A stretch of 64,000 nt of DNA from Herpetosiphonaceae bacterium. GTDB taxonomy: Bacteria > Chloroflexota > Chloroflexia > Chloroflexales > Kallotenuaceae. The translations under genes were made by a program, and so were the position numbers. The notes below the pieces were generated by a model, which searched no databases, was not told the origin of the DNA, and saw only the letters and a list, made by a program, of their open reading frames with translations. The stretch covers positions 1 through 64,000 of the forward strand of contig DASUTC010000155.1 in assembly GCA_036374795.1 (NCBI GenBank), in the 5' to 3' direction. Shown one piece after another: positions 56,557 to 64,000 of this stretch. Each line of letters starts with the position of its first letter. The stretch's first letter is position 1.

Positions 56557-57531
56557 TCATGCAGCATCGTGCTGCGCGAGAAACTGCTCTACGGCGGCGC
56601 GCACCGGCGGATCGGCTCCGGCGCGCGTGCAGGTCAGCGCCGACACGGCGGTCGCATAGCGCAGGCAGGCCACCAGCTCAGCCTGCGGCAGCGCTTCGAG
56701 CGCCGACCGCGAAACGACGCCGCGCTCGGCCAGGCTTGCCAGCAGGCCGCTGCTGAACGAGTCGCCAGCGCCCACGGTATCGACGACGCGCACATCGAAG
56801 GCGGGCAGCGTCGTGGTGCGCGCCGCGCCGCCCTCGGAGCGCAGCGCAAGCACACCCGCTCCGCCGCGCGTCACGACGACCAGCGCCGCGCCGCGCGCCA
56901 GCAGAGCGGCGGCGGCCTGCTCGATGGGCTGATTGGGCGCGAACCAGGCCAGATCCGCCGCGCTAATCTTGATGATGTCGGCCAGCGCCAGCGCCCGATC
57001 GAGCGTCGCGCGATACGCCTGCTCATCGTGGATCAGCCCCGGTCGCAGGTTGGGATCGCACGAGAGCAGCGCACGCCCCTTGAGCTGCTCGGCGGTCGTC
57101 AGCACGGCTGCGGGCGTCGTGCCGCGCAGCAGGCTGATCGAGCCGTAGTGCAGGATGCGCGTGTCGCTAAAGAGCGCCTCAGGCAGCTCGTCGGCGGTCA
57201 TCAGCGTATCGGCGGTTCCCGTCGTGTAAAAATTATACTCAGGCTCGGAGTCGGTCATCGTCACGAAGGCAAGCGTGCTCTGCGCCGACGACTCCAGCAG
57301 AAAGCGCGGATCGACGCCCTGCTGCTCGACGAATCCGCGCAGGAAGCGCCCGAACATATCCGACGACAGCTTGCTGGCAAACGCGGCTGGCTGTCCCAGG
57401 CGCGCGATCCCGACCGCGACATTCATCGGCGCGCCGCCCGGATGCATCCGAAACCCGACGGTCCGGTCATCCGCCTCGATCGGCAGAAAGTCGATCAAGA
57501 TTTCACCCATACTGGTGATTAGGTGCTGCAT
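56557..57531 (-). CDS. fructokinase (PfkB family)
   Basis: Ribokinase-like sugar kinase of 324 residues. The N-terminal MGEILIDFLP (about 8-17), GGAPMNVAVGIARLG (about 32-46) and the C-terminal PfkB signature DTVGAGDSFSSGLLASL (about 250-266), with the catalytic Asp in GAGD, are clear. The GGAPxNVA form is common in bacterial fructokinases. It starts with GGAG seven bases before the ATG and ends 63 bases before amylosucrase, so the pair probably forms a sucrose-use operon: amylosucrase stores the glucose half and this enzyme phosphorylates the fructose half. Substrate is assigned from context; other PfkB sugars are possible. Confidence 0.88.
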   Translation of the reverse strand: MQHLITSMGEILIDFLPIEADDRTVGFRMHPGGAPMNVAVGIARLGQPAAFASKLSSDMFGRFLRGFVEQQGVDPRFLLESSAQSTLAFVTMTDSEPEYNFYTTGTADTLMTADELPEALFSDTRILHYGSISLLRGTTPAAVLTTAEQLKGRALLSCDPNLRPGLIHDEQAYRATLDRALALADIIKISAADLAWFAPNQPIEQAAAALLARGAALVVVTRGGAGVLALRSEGGAARTTTLPAFDVRVVDTVGAGDSFSSGLLASLAERGVVSRSALEALPQAELVACLRYATAVSALTCTRAGADPPVRAAVEQFLAQHDAA

Positions 57532-57852
57532 GTGCTCGTCTCCATGCTACGCTCCTAGTATCCCCGATCATCCACGAACCGTCGAATCCAAGGGAGAGAC
57601 AAGCGCCAAGAATCGCGGGACCCCCTCCGCCTGGTATGCGGTATAGGCGAGGGGAAGAAGCGCGTGAGCATAGACTGCCCCGCTCCTAGCACAATGGGAG
57701 AGGGGCGGCGCGGCAGAGCCGGGGTGAGGGCCACACGTCCAGCCGCCGGAGCGTTTCGCGCCGTTGTCCAGAGCGGCGATGGTGCTCACCTCGTAGATCA
57801 CATTGCCCCACACATCGTGTACGGAGCGCTTGAGCAGGGCTGAGCTTGCGCG
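57532..57852. other. intergenic region with family R element
   Basis: About 320 bases upstream of the fructokinase gene and downstream of the hypothetical gene at 57853. Besides the R element at 57678-57732 it has an imperfect stretch of A-like words near 57588-57615 (CCAAGGGAG, GACAAGCG, CCAAGAAT). No gene is supported. Confidence 0.5.
57678..57732 (+). repeat. family R element, copy 3
   Basis: CCCCGCTCC, a TAGCACAAT loop, GGGAGAGGGG, then GGCGCGGCAGAGCC and GGGGTGAGGGCC. Same orientation and layout as copy 1 at 21763-21822. Confidence 0.72.
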
Positions 57853-58584
57853 CTAGAACGGCGTGAGATCTTTCGTCAGCGCGGTGATCTCATGAAGCGG
57901 CGGGTTGGAGACATACTCGAAGCCGGGGAAGCCGCCCCACTTGAAGCAGGTGCGCAGATAGTTGACGAACGTCATGTGATGCGGCTCGTCGCCCAGCAGC
58001 GCATCCATCGTCGGGCTTGGCAGGCGGATCGCATACGTCGCGGTATCTCCGTCGCCGTGAGCCTTGTAGAAGGCATCGGGCGCGACGGGCAGGCAGTACG
58101 GCCCCATCTCTTGCTTGCTATACGCCTTGCACGACTCCTTCCACTCGTGGTAATCGCGGACGGCGCGCTCGATTGGATCGACGACCAGCGCATCGGGATA
58201 CTGCCGAGCGTCCCAGTCGGGAAACGCGCCATTGAGATCGACCGAGCCGACGACCTGATACCAGGCGCGCAGTGACAGCGGCAATGCGCCGACATGATGC
58301 TCAAGATAGGCCAGCTTATCATGCACATCCGGCGATGGCGGCAGCAGGATCGCCTGGGGATGCTTGAACTGGTAGCCCATCGCCGTCAGATGCTCGACCA
58401 GCCGATCCAGGTTGTTCTTTACCCGCTGCATCGTCACCGCCGCGACGCCAATCGCATCCGTCCAGAGCGGCTCGTGGCGGACGTGCGGGCCGTAGCCCTG
58501 TAGCTCATCCCAGACTTCGAGGTACTCTCCGTGCTGATACCGATCCAGAAAGGTTGTTGCCGACATGACGTGTGTTGCGGTCAT
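57853..58584 (-). CDS. hypothetical protein, possibly SMI1/KNR4-like fold
   Basis: A 243-residue soluble protein. The start is firm: AAGGAGG lies 6-12 bases before the ATG. Residues about 90-150 contain HVGALPLSLRAWYQVVGSVDLNG and DALVVDPIERAV, and a later part has GFPGFEYVSNPP. The pattern LPLSLRAxYxxVGxVxLxG recalls SUKH (SMI1/KNR4-like) proteins, which bind diverse partners and often act as toxin immunity proteins, but I am not certain. No toxin gene is nearby. The N-terminal third is helical with GYQFKHPQAILLPP. It is divergent from glgA. Function unknown. Confidence 0.7.
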   Translation of the reverse strand: MTATHVMSATTFLDRYQHGEYLEVWDELQGYGPHVRHEPLWTDAIGVAAVTMQRVKNNLDRLVEHLTAMGYQFKHPQAILLPPSPDVHDKLAYLEHHVGALPLSLRAWYQVVGSVDLNGAFPDWDARQYPDALVVDPIERAVRDYHEWKESCKAYSKQEMGPYCLPVAPDAFYKAHGDGDTATYAIRLPSPTMDALLGDEPHHMTFVNYLRTCFKWGGFPGFEYVSNPPLHEITALTKDLTPF

Positions 58585-58833
58585 GATCTCCTCCTTCGAT
58601 CAGCCGAAACCATCCGCGCGCCATCCAGGGACGCGGACCGGCCAGGGATTGCTGAGTTTGATTCAGCTTATGCCGCAGCGCGGATGCCGCGCGAAAAGAG
58701 ATTGTAACTGCGCGTGGAGAAGGATTCACACACGACGCCATCGCTCCCTTTCGGGCGGTTGCATGTCGCCAGATTAGGGGAATGCTGCTAATATGGTGCT
58801 GGTTGGGGGTAGCACCGAAAAGGAGGATTCTTC

Positions 58834-60078
58834 GTGGCAGATGTACGTAAAGTCACGTTTTGCACGAATGAGTATCCGCCCAATGTGTACGGTGGCGCGG
58901 GCGTGCATGTCGAATATCTCTCCCGCGAGCTGGCGCGCATCGTTCCGGTGGAGGTTCGCTGCTTCGGCGCGCAGGATCTCGATGAGGGCAACCTGCGCGT
59001 CAAAGGCTATCAGGGATGGGATGAGGTCAAGCGCAACACCGACAAGCGCTTTGTCGGCGCGCTCGACGCCTTCTCGCGCAGCCTGGCGATGGCAAAAGAT
59101 CAGCTCGACGCCGATGTGATCCACTGCCATACGTGGTACACCGACATGGCCGGGTTTCTGGCAAAGAAGCTCTGGGGCGTGCCGCTGGTGCTGACGATCC
59201 ACTCGCTGGAGCCGCTGCGGCCCTGGAAGGTGGAGCAGCTCGGCAACGGCTACTTCATGAGTAGCTGGATGGAGCAGACCGGCATCGAGGGCGCCGACGC
59301 GGTGATCGCCGTCTCGCAGGAGACGCGCAATGATGTGCTGCGCTTTTTTTCGATCCCGCCTGAGAAGGTGCATGTGATCCACAACGGCATCGACCTCGCG
59401 CAGTATCGCTACAATCCGAGCGCCGAGGCGCTGGTGCAGCGCGGCGTGGACCCTGAGCGGCCCTTTGTGCTGTTTGTGGGCAGGATCACCCGCCAGAAAG
59501 GGATCATCCATCTGGTCAACGCCATCCCGCAGATCGATCCATCGCTGCAAGTGGTGCTCTGCGCGGGAGCGCCCGATACGCCGGAGATCGGCCAGGAGAT
59601 GGAGCAGCGCGTCGCCGAGGTCAGCGCCGATCGCAGCAATGTGATCTGGATTCGCGAGATGCTGCCGCGCGAGGATGTGATCCAGTTCTACTCGCATGCG
59701 GCGGTCTTCTGCTGCCCGTCGGTGTACGAGCCGTTCGGCATCATCAACCTTGAGGCGATGGCCTGCGACACGGCGGTTGTCGCCTCGGCGATCGGCGGCA
59801 TCCCTGAGGTGGTGGTTCCCGGCGAGACGGGCCTGCTGGTCGATCTTCAGCTCAAGCCGGGCACGTTCGATCCGATCGATCCGGCGGCGTTCTCGCACGG
59901 CCTCGCCACGGCGATCAATCAGGTGGCGCTGGATGCCGATCTGCGCACGACGATGGGCCGCAACGGGCGCAGGCGTGTGGAGCAGCATTTCAGTTGGACG
60001 GCTATCGCCCACCAGACGCTCGATCTCTACCGCTCGCTGGTCGAGACGAGGACGCTGGACCGACAGGCCGGGGGATAG
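58834..60078 (+). CDS. glgA: glycogen synthase, Corynebacterium-type (GT4-like)
   Basis: Glycosyltransferase of the actinobacterial GlgA type that extends glucan or makes maltose-1-phosphate from ADP-glucose. It has 414 residues. The N-terminal TNEYPPNVYGGAGVHVEYLS (about 10-29) is diagnostic; HCHTWYTDMAGFLAKKLWGVP at about 95-115, VGRITRQKGIIHLV at about 214-227 and the EX7E block EPFGIINLEAM at about 298-308 follow. The start is GTG 58834, seven bases after AAAAGGAGG. In mycobacteria the orthologue is the maltose-1-phosphate synthase GlgM; here no glgE is seen, so a classical glycogen synthase role with glgC is equally possible. Confidence 0.92.
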   Translation: MADVRKVTFCTNEYPPNVYGGAGVHVEYLSRELARIVPVEVRCFGAQDLDEGNLRVKGYQGWDEVKRNTDKRFVGALDAFSRSLAMAKDQLDADVIHCHTWYTDMAGFLAKKLWGVPLVLTIHSLEPLRPWKVEQLGNGYFMSSWMEQTGIEGADAVIAVSQETRNDVLRFFSIPPEKVHVIHNGIDLAQYRYNPSAEALVQRGVDPERPFVLFVGRITRQKGIIHLVNAIPQIDPSLQVVLCAGAPDTPEIGQEMEQRVAEVSADRSNVIWIREMLPREDVIQFYSHAAVFCCPSVYEPFGIINLEAMACDTAVVASAIGGIPEVVVPGETGLLVDLQLKPGTFDPIDPAAFSHGLATAINQVALDADLRTTMGRNGRRRVEQHFSWTAIAHQTLDLYRSLVETRTLDRQAGG

Positions 60079-60081
60079 GGC

Positions 60082-60136
60082 GGAAGAGCACAGGAACAAG
60101 GGAACAAGAGAATAGGGGAACAACAGGGCGAGAACC
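60082..60136. repeat. family A 8-mer word array after glgA
   Basis: GAAGAGCACAGG, AACAAGGG, AACAAGAG, AATAGGGG, AACAACAGGG, begins four bases after the glgA stop. It is the first part of the second A-R-B composite, which ends at the galT-like start codon. Confidence 0.7.
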
Positions 60137-60215
60137 GATGACTCCCCCGCTCCTGTGCCGAAGGCCGCGCAGGCGGAAGCCCACCTGAGCCTGGGGCCGG
60201 GGGCGGGGTGACGGC
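60137..60215 (+). repeat. family R element, copy 4 (expanded)
   Basis: TGACTCCCCCGCTCCTG, a longer interior with GCCGCGCAGGCGGAAGCCC, then GGGGCCGGGGGCGGGGTGACGGCC. The 3' part matches the GCCGGGGGTGAGGGCC end of copies 1 and 3. Confidence 0.6.
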
Positions 60216-60218
60216 CTG

Positions 60219-60250
60219 CACTCGAAGCTCGAAACTTGAAACGCGAAACA
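60219..60250 (+). repeat. family B 7-mer word array before galT-like gene
   Basis: CACTCGAAGCTCGAAACTT, then GAAACGCGAAACAAGG, ending nine bases before the ATG. Its last word supplies the AAGGTG ribosome site of the gene. Confidence 0.7.
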
Positions 60251-60258
60251 AGGTGCCG

Positions 60259-61245
60259 ATGAGCGGTGAGATCCGGCAAAACAAGGCAACCAAGGAGTGG
60301 GTAATCTTCGCGCCCGCGCGGGGCAAGCGTCCGCACGACTTTCAGCAGCGCCGCGACGATCGCCAGCCCGCGCCGCCCTACGATCCGCGCTGCCCGTTCT
60401 GTCCCGGCAACGAGCAAATGCTGCCGACCGTCCTTAAGGAGCAGCGCGCCGCCGACGGCTGGCAGACGCGCGTTGTGCCCAATAAATACCCGGCGCTCAC
60501 GCCGCAGGGCACGATCACGCGCTACAGCCGGGGGATCAATGTGGCGATGCGGGGCTACGGGCAGCATGAGGTCATCGTCGAGAGCCCGCGCCACGATCAC
60601 GACATCGCGACGATGCCGCTGGAGCACATCACGACGATCGTCGCGACCTACTATGAGCGCTACCTGGACCTGCGCCAGGACCCGCAGAATGTGCTGATCC
60701 TGCTCTTTCGCAATCACGGGCCGCGTGCCGGAGCGTCGCTGAGCCATCCTCACTCCCAGGTGATCGCCACCGGCATGATCCCGCGCCATATCCGCTGGCG
60801 CGAAGAAGAGGCCGAGCGCTACTTCGATGAGTGGGGCCGCTGCGTGTACTGCGATATGCTGGCGTTCGAGCTGAGCGATTGCCAGCGGATCGTGCTAGAA
60901 AATCGCTCGTTTGTCGCCTTTATCCCGTTTGCCGCCGAGGTGCCCTTTGAAACCTGGATCATGCCCAGGCGTCATCAGGCCGACTTCGGGCAGATCTCGG
61001 ATGTGGAGCGCGCCGATCTGAGCCTGGCGCTGTATACGATGCTGTCGCGGCTGCGCACGAAGCTGAACGATCCCGACTACAACTACATCATCAATACCTC
61101 GACGCGCACCACGAATGAGCCACAATCGCACTGGTATGTGCGCATTCGCCCGCGCCTCGTGACGCGCGCCGGTTTCGAGATCGGATCGGGCATGCGCATT
61201 AATCCATCGCTACCGGAGGCCGATGCCGCGTTTCTCAAAGATTAA
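60259..61245 (+). CDS. galT: GalT-family nucleotidylyltransferase
   Basis: HIT-superfamily enzyme of 328 residues, annotated by family as galactose-1-phosphate uridylyltransferase. EIRQNKATKEWVIFAPARGKRP opens the protein (in two parts, about 4-25); CPFCPGNE at about 52-59 is a zinc-site Cys pair; the catalytic His-Pro-His-Ser-Gln is in GASLSHPHSQVIATGMIP at about 157-174, followed by a later YCDML and an ETWIMPRRHQADF block. ATG 60259 is chosen because the upstream frame runs through repeat words. Located between glgA and glgC, it may act on ADP-glucose (ADP-glucose phosphorylase type) rather than in galactose use; no galK or galE is nearby. Confidence 0.88.
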   Translation: MSGEIRQNKATKEWVIFAPARGKRPHDFQQRRDDRQPAPPYDPRCPFCPGNEQMLPTVLKEQRAADGWQTRVVPNKYPALTPQGTITRYSRGINVAMRGYGQHEVIVESPRHDHDIATMPLEHITTIVATYYERYLDLRQDPQNVLILLFRNHGPRAGASLSHPHSQVIATGMIPRHIRWREEEAERYFDEWGRCVYCDMLAFELSDCQRIVLENRSFVAFIPFAAEVPFETWIMPRRHQADFGQISDVERADLSLALYTMLSRLRTKLNDPDYNYIINTSTRTTNEPQSHWYVRIRPRLVTRAGFEIGSGMRINPSLPEADAAFLKD

Positions 61246-61261
61246 CGTTCGGAGCTCACCG

Positions 61262-61292
61262 CTCAAAGAACCTGAAACTCGAAACTCGAAAC
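61262..61292 (+). repeat. family B 7-mer word array before glgC
   Basis: CTCAAAGAACCTGAAACTC, then GAAACTCGAAACATGG, located between the galT-like stop (61245) and the glgC ribosome site GGGGAGGGG (61295-61303). Confidence 0.7.
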
Positions 61293-61305
61293 ATGGGGAG
61301 GGGCT

Positions 61306-62583
<1,278 letters not shown>

Positions 62584-62584
62584 C

Positions 62585-62650
62585 AGGCCCTCACCGCTTC
62601 ACTTCGCTCAGCACCCCTCTCCTGCCGCAACGGAGAGGGGTTTTGTTGTT
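62585..62650 (+). terminator. glgC terminator within family R element copy 5
   Basis: CCCCTCTCC (62614-62622) pairs with GGAGAGGGG (62632-62640) around a nine-base loop, followed by TTTTGTTGTT, an intrinsic terminator. With the preceding GGCCCTCACC the whole is an inverted copy of the R element, showing that R elements can work as terminators. Confidence 0.8.
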
Positions 62651-62704
62651 CCCCAGAGCCGTTGTAGCGCATACCGATACAACAAATTGTATCTTAACAT
62701 TTTC

Positions 62705-62734
62705 TTGACAAGTTGATCGCTTCTGTAGTAGGAT
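62705..62734 (+). promoter_or_regulatory. candidate promoter of carboxypeptidase transcript
   Basis: Perfect TTGACA (62705-62710), 18-base spacer, TAGGAT (62729-62734). Transcription near 62741 would give an unusually long 5' leader of about 310 bases before the peptidase ATG. Confidence 0.6.
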
Positions 62735-62751
62735 GAAGCGCACCCCTCTTT

Positions 62752-62808
62752 TGGATGGGACGTAGCGAAGCCGCTCGAAATCCTTGTTCGAGACGCCTCG
62801 CCCATCCA
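62752..62808 (+). ncRNA. candidate structured 5' leader RNA
   Basis: TGGATGGG (62752-62759) pairs with CCCATCCA (62801-62808). Inside, CTCGAA (62774-62779) pairs with TTCGAG (62787-62792) around a seven-base loop, and GCG/CGC pairs can extend between them. The fold starts about ten bases after the predicted transcription start. It does not match a riboswitch class that I recognise. Confidence 0.4.
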
Positions 62809-62889
62809 TACGTTACGGTCATACTACAGCTTGATACGTTGCTTACAGTGCCAGATCGTCGTCGGTAACAAAGGAGGTGAGCCAGGTCG

Positions 62890-62982
62890 TTGGCGAGACG
62901 CGTCTCTTGCACGTCCGCCAAGACGCGCATATTCGACTGTCGATCCTCGCGGCCCAAACTCGCCCTATCCCGGCCAGCGTAG
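62890..62982 (+). CDS. possible 30-residue leader ORF before carboxypeptidase
   Basis: AAAGGAGGTGAGCC (62870-62883) is almost a full complement of the 16S 3' end, far stronger than needed. Six bases later a TTG at 62890 opens a frame of 30 codons ending TAG 62980-62982; the product starts [20 protein letters not shown]. The TTG start and composition are weak evidence for a real protein. The site may instead serve as a ribosome standby or be part of the leader fold. Confidence 0.3.
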   Translation: MARRVSCTSAKTRIFDCRSSRPKLALSRPA

Positions 62983-63053
62983 CGTCGTTGGCTCGCAACT
63001 TCGTGCAGGCAATGCAAACACCCGATCACAGCAGTGAGGAGCATCCAAAGTTT

Positions 63054-64000
63054 ATGAAGCTCATGCCCAAGCCCCAGCGTATGGCAACGCTCCTGGCGCT
63101 GGTCATGCTGGTCCTCAGCGTGCCCGCCAGCGTCCTTGGTCGTCCCGCCGATATTGAAGCGGAGCACAGCCCCACGCGCGAGCGCGACGACGCCCGCACC
63201 TACGTTATCCATGGCTCCTTCACCAGGGAGCAGCGCACCGAGATCGCCCGCACCGGCGCGGCGATCGAGCACATCGCCGACGATGAGCTCGAAGTGATCG
63301 CCACGCCGCACGAGATTCGGCAGATCCGCGCTCGTGGCTACAACCCGGAGGAACTGGCGGCGATTCAGGACTTCCCGCCCGCCGACTCGGCCTACCATAA
63401 CTACACCGAGATGAGCAACGAGATCGCTGCCGTTGCCAGCGCCTACCCCAGCATCGTCAGACGCTTCAGCATCGGCAAGTCGTATCAGAACCGCGACCTC
63501 TGGGCCGTCAAGATCAGCGATAACGTCGGGGTGGACGAGAGCGAGCCGGAGGTGCTCTTCATCGGCCTGCACCATGCCCGCGAGCACCTGACCGTCGAGA
63601 TGACGCTCTACATCATGAACGAGCTGGCGAAGAAGTACGGCGTCGACTCGCGCATCACCAATATCGTCAACACGCGCGAGATCTACATCGTCTTCAACCT
63701 CAATCCCGACGGCGGCGAGTACGATGTGCTCAACGACTACTACCATAGCTGGCGCAAGAACCGGCAGCCCAACAGCGGCTCGTCCTACGTCGGCACCGAC
63801 CTCAACCGCAACTACAGCTACAAGTGGGGCTGCTGCGGCGGCTCCAGCGGCAGCCCATCCAGCGACACCTATCGCGGCCCGTCGGCCTTCTCCGCGCCGG
63901 AAACCGCCCGATTGCGCGACTTCGTTAACAGCCGTGTGATCAACGGCAGGCAGCAGATTCGAGGCTCGATCAGCTTCCACACCTACAGCGAGCTGATCCT
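63054..64000 (+). CDS. secreted zinc carboxypeptidase, family M14 (3' end cut)
   Basis: The first 315 residues are visible before the window ends. The signal peptide is [20 protein letters not shown] followed by LSVPASVLG, with cleavage near residue 29. Residues about 30-110 are an activation propeptide-like region ([20 protein letters not shown]). The catalytic domain begins near [20 protein letters not shown]. Zinc ligands His and Glu are in [13 protein letters not shown] (about 171-183; HxxE), the third His in [10 protein letters not shown] near the cut end (about 307), and the substrate Arg in [14 protein letters not shown] (about 245-258). It resembles carboxypeptidase T-like enzymes. 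The ATG has GAGGAG 12 bases upstream. A long leader precedes it. Confidence 0.92.
   Translation, partial: MKLMPKPQRMATLLALVMLVLSVPASVLGRPADIEAEHSPTRERDDARTYVIHGSFTREQRTEIARTGAAIEHIADDELEVIATPHEIRQIRARGYNPEELAAIQDFPPADSAYHNYTEMSNEIAAVASAYPSIVRRFSIGKSYQNRDLWAVKISDNVGVDESEPEVLFIGLHHAREHLTVEMTLYIMNELAKKYGVDSRITNIVNTREIYIVFNLNPDGGEYDVLNDYYHSWRKNRQPNSGSSYVGTDLNRNYSYKWGCCGGSSGSPSSDTYRGPSAFSAPETARLRDFVNSRVINGRQQIRGSISFHTYSELI

Noticed and set aside
57853-58584. Assignment of the hypothetical protein as a toxin-immunity protein
   Set aside because: The SMI1/KNR4 resemblance is only a short motif, and no polymorphic toxin gene is adjacent.
62870-62883. AAAGGAGGTGAGCC considered as a fragment linked to a 16S rRNA 3' end
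   Set aside because: It is the complement of the 16S tail, not the tail itself, and no rRNA sequence flanks it; a strong ribosome site is simpler.

Overview
The window is high-GC bacterial chromosome (most genes look about 60-65% G+C) and is most likely from a member of the Chloroflexota, class Chloroflexia. The pointers are gene content: a fused gamma-alpha KorA with KorB, a set of coenzyme F420 genes, a Corynebacterium-type GlgA, an HtrA controlled next to an MprA-like two-component system, and sugar-binding lipoproteins with Ala/Pro/Gly linkers. No marker gene such as 16S rRNA is present, and an actinobacterium is not fully excluded. No tRNA, rRNA, IS element, phage gene or CRISPR array was recognised.

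Layout. 0-6 kb: a partial DinB/ClbS-like gene, ctaB, and a CUT1 sugar ABC operon (binding protein plus two permeases, no ATPase). 6.2-11.2 kb: a complete cyanophycin operon (cphA, isoaspartyl dipeptidase, cphB). 11.4-17.7 kb: small lipoprotein, a repeat-rich disordered protein, stress-type enzymes, an HTH regulator behind a structured leader, and a membrane-anchored SagB-type nitroreductase. 18-25 kb: OmpR-type response regulator and kinase, HtrA protease, MoxR/DUF58/VWA operon. 25-27.6 kb: DUF892 protein, SRPBCC protein, and a low-GC sugar-transferase pair. 27.9-31.2 kb: korAB. 31.3-37.0 kb: an F420 island (cofE, cofC, cofD, a candidate dehydro-F420-0 reductase and three F420-using enzyme families). 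37.3-43.1 kb: an eight-PAS kinase with receiver, and an MFS transporter. 43.3-62.6 kb: serC and a large storage-glucan/trehalose island (treY, treX, treZ, glgB, amylosucrase, fructokinase, glgA, galT-like, glgC). 63 kb to the end: a secreted M14 carboxypeptidase, cut by the window edge.

How it works together. Two storage polymers dominate. Nitrogen is banked as cyanophycin and released by cphB plus iadA. Carbon is banked as glucan through glgC/glgA/glgB and by amylosucrase acting on sucrose, with fructokinase collecting the fructose; treX/treY/treZ can turn that glucan into trehalose. F420 is made and used by neighbouring oxidoreductases.

The most unusual feature is not a gene. The intergenic spaces carry several dispersed repeat families: (A) 8-mer word arrays (GAACAAAG-like) that begin close to stop codons and often fold into long A-rich/T-rich hairpins; (B) 7-mer word arrays (GAAACTC-like) mostly just ahead of the next start codon; (R) a CCCCTCTCC hairpin element; and (D) an 80-90 bp double-hairpin element. 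Twice they occur in the same order A-R-B between two genes. I do not recognise A, B or D as a named system.
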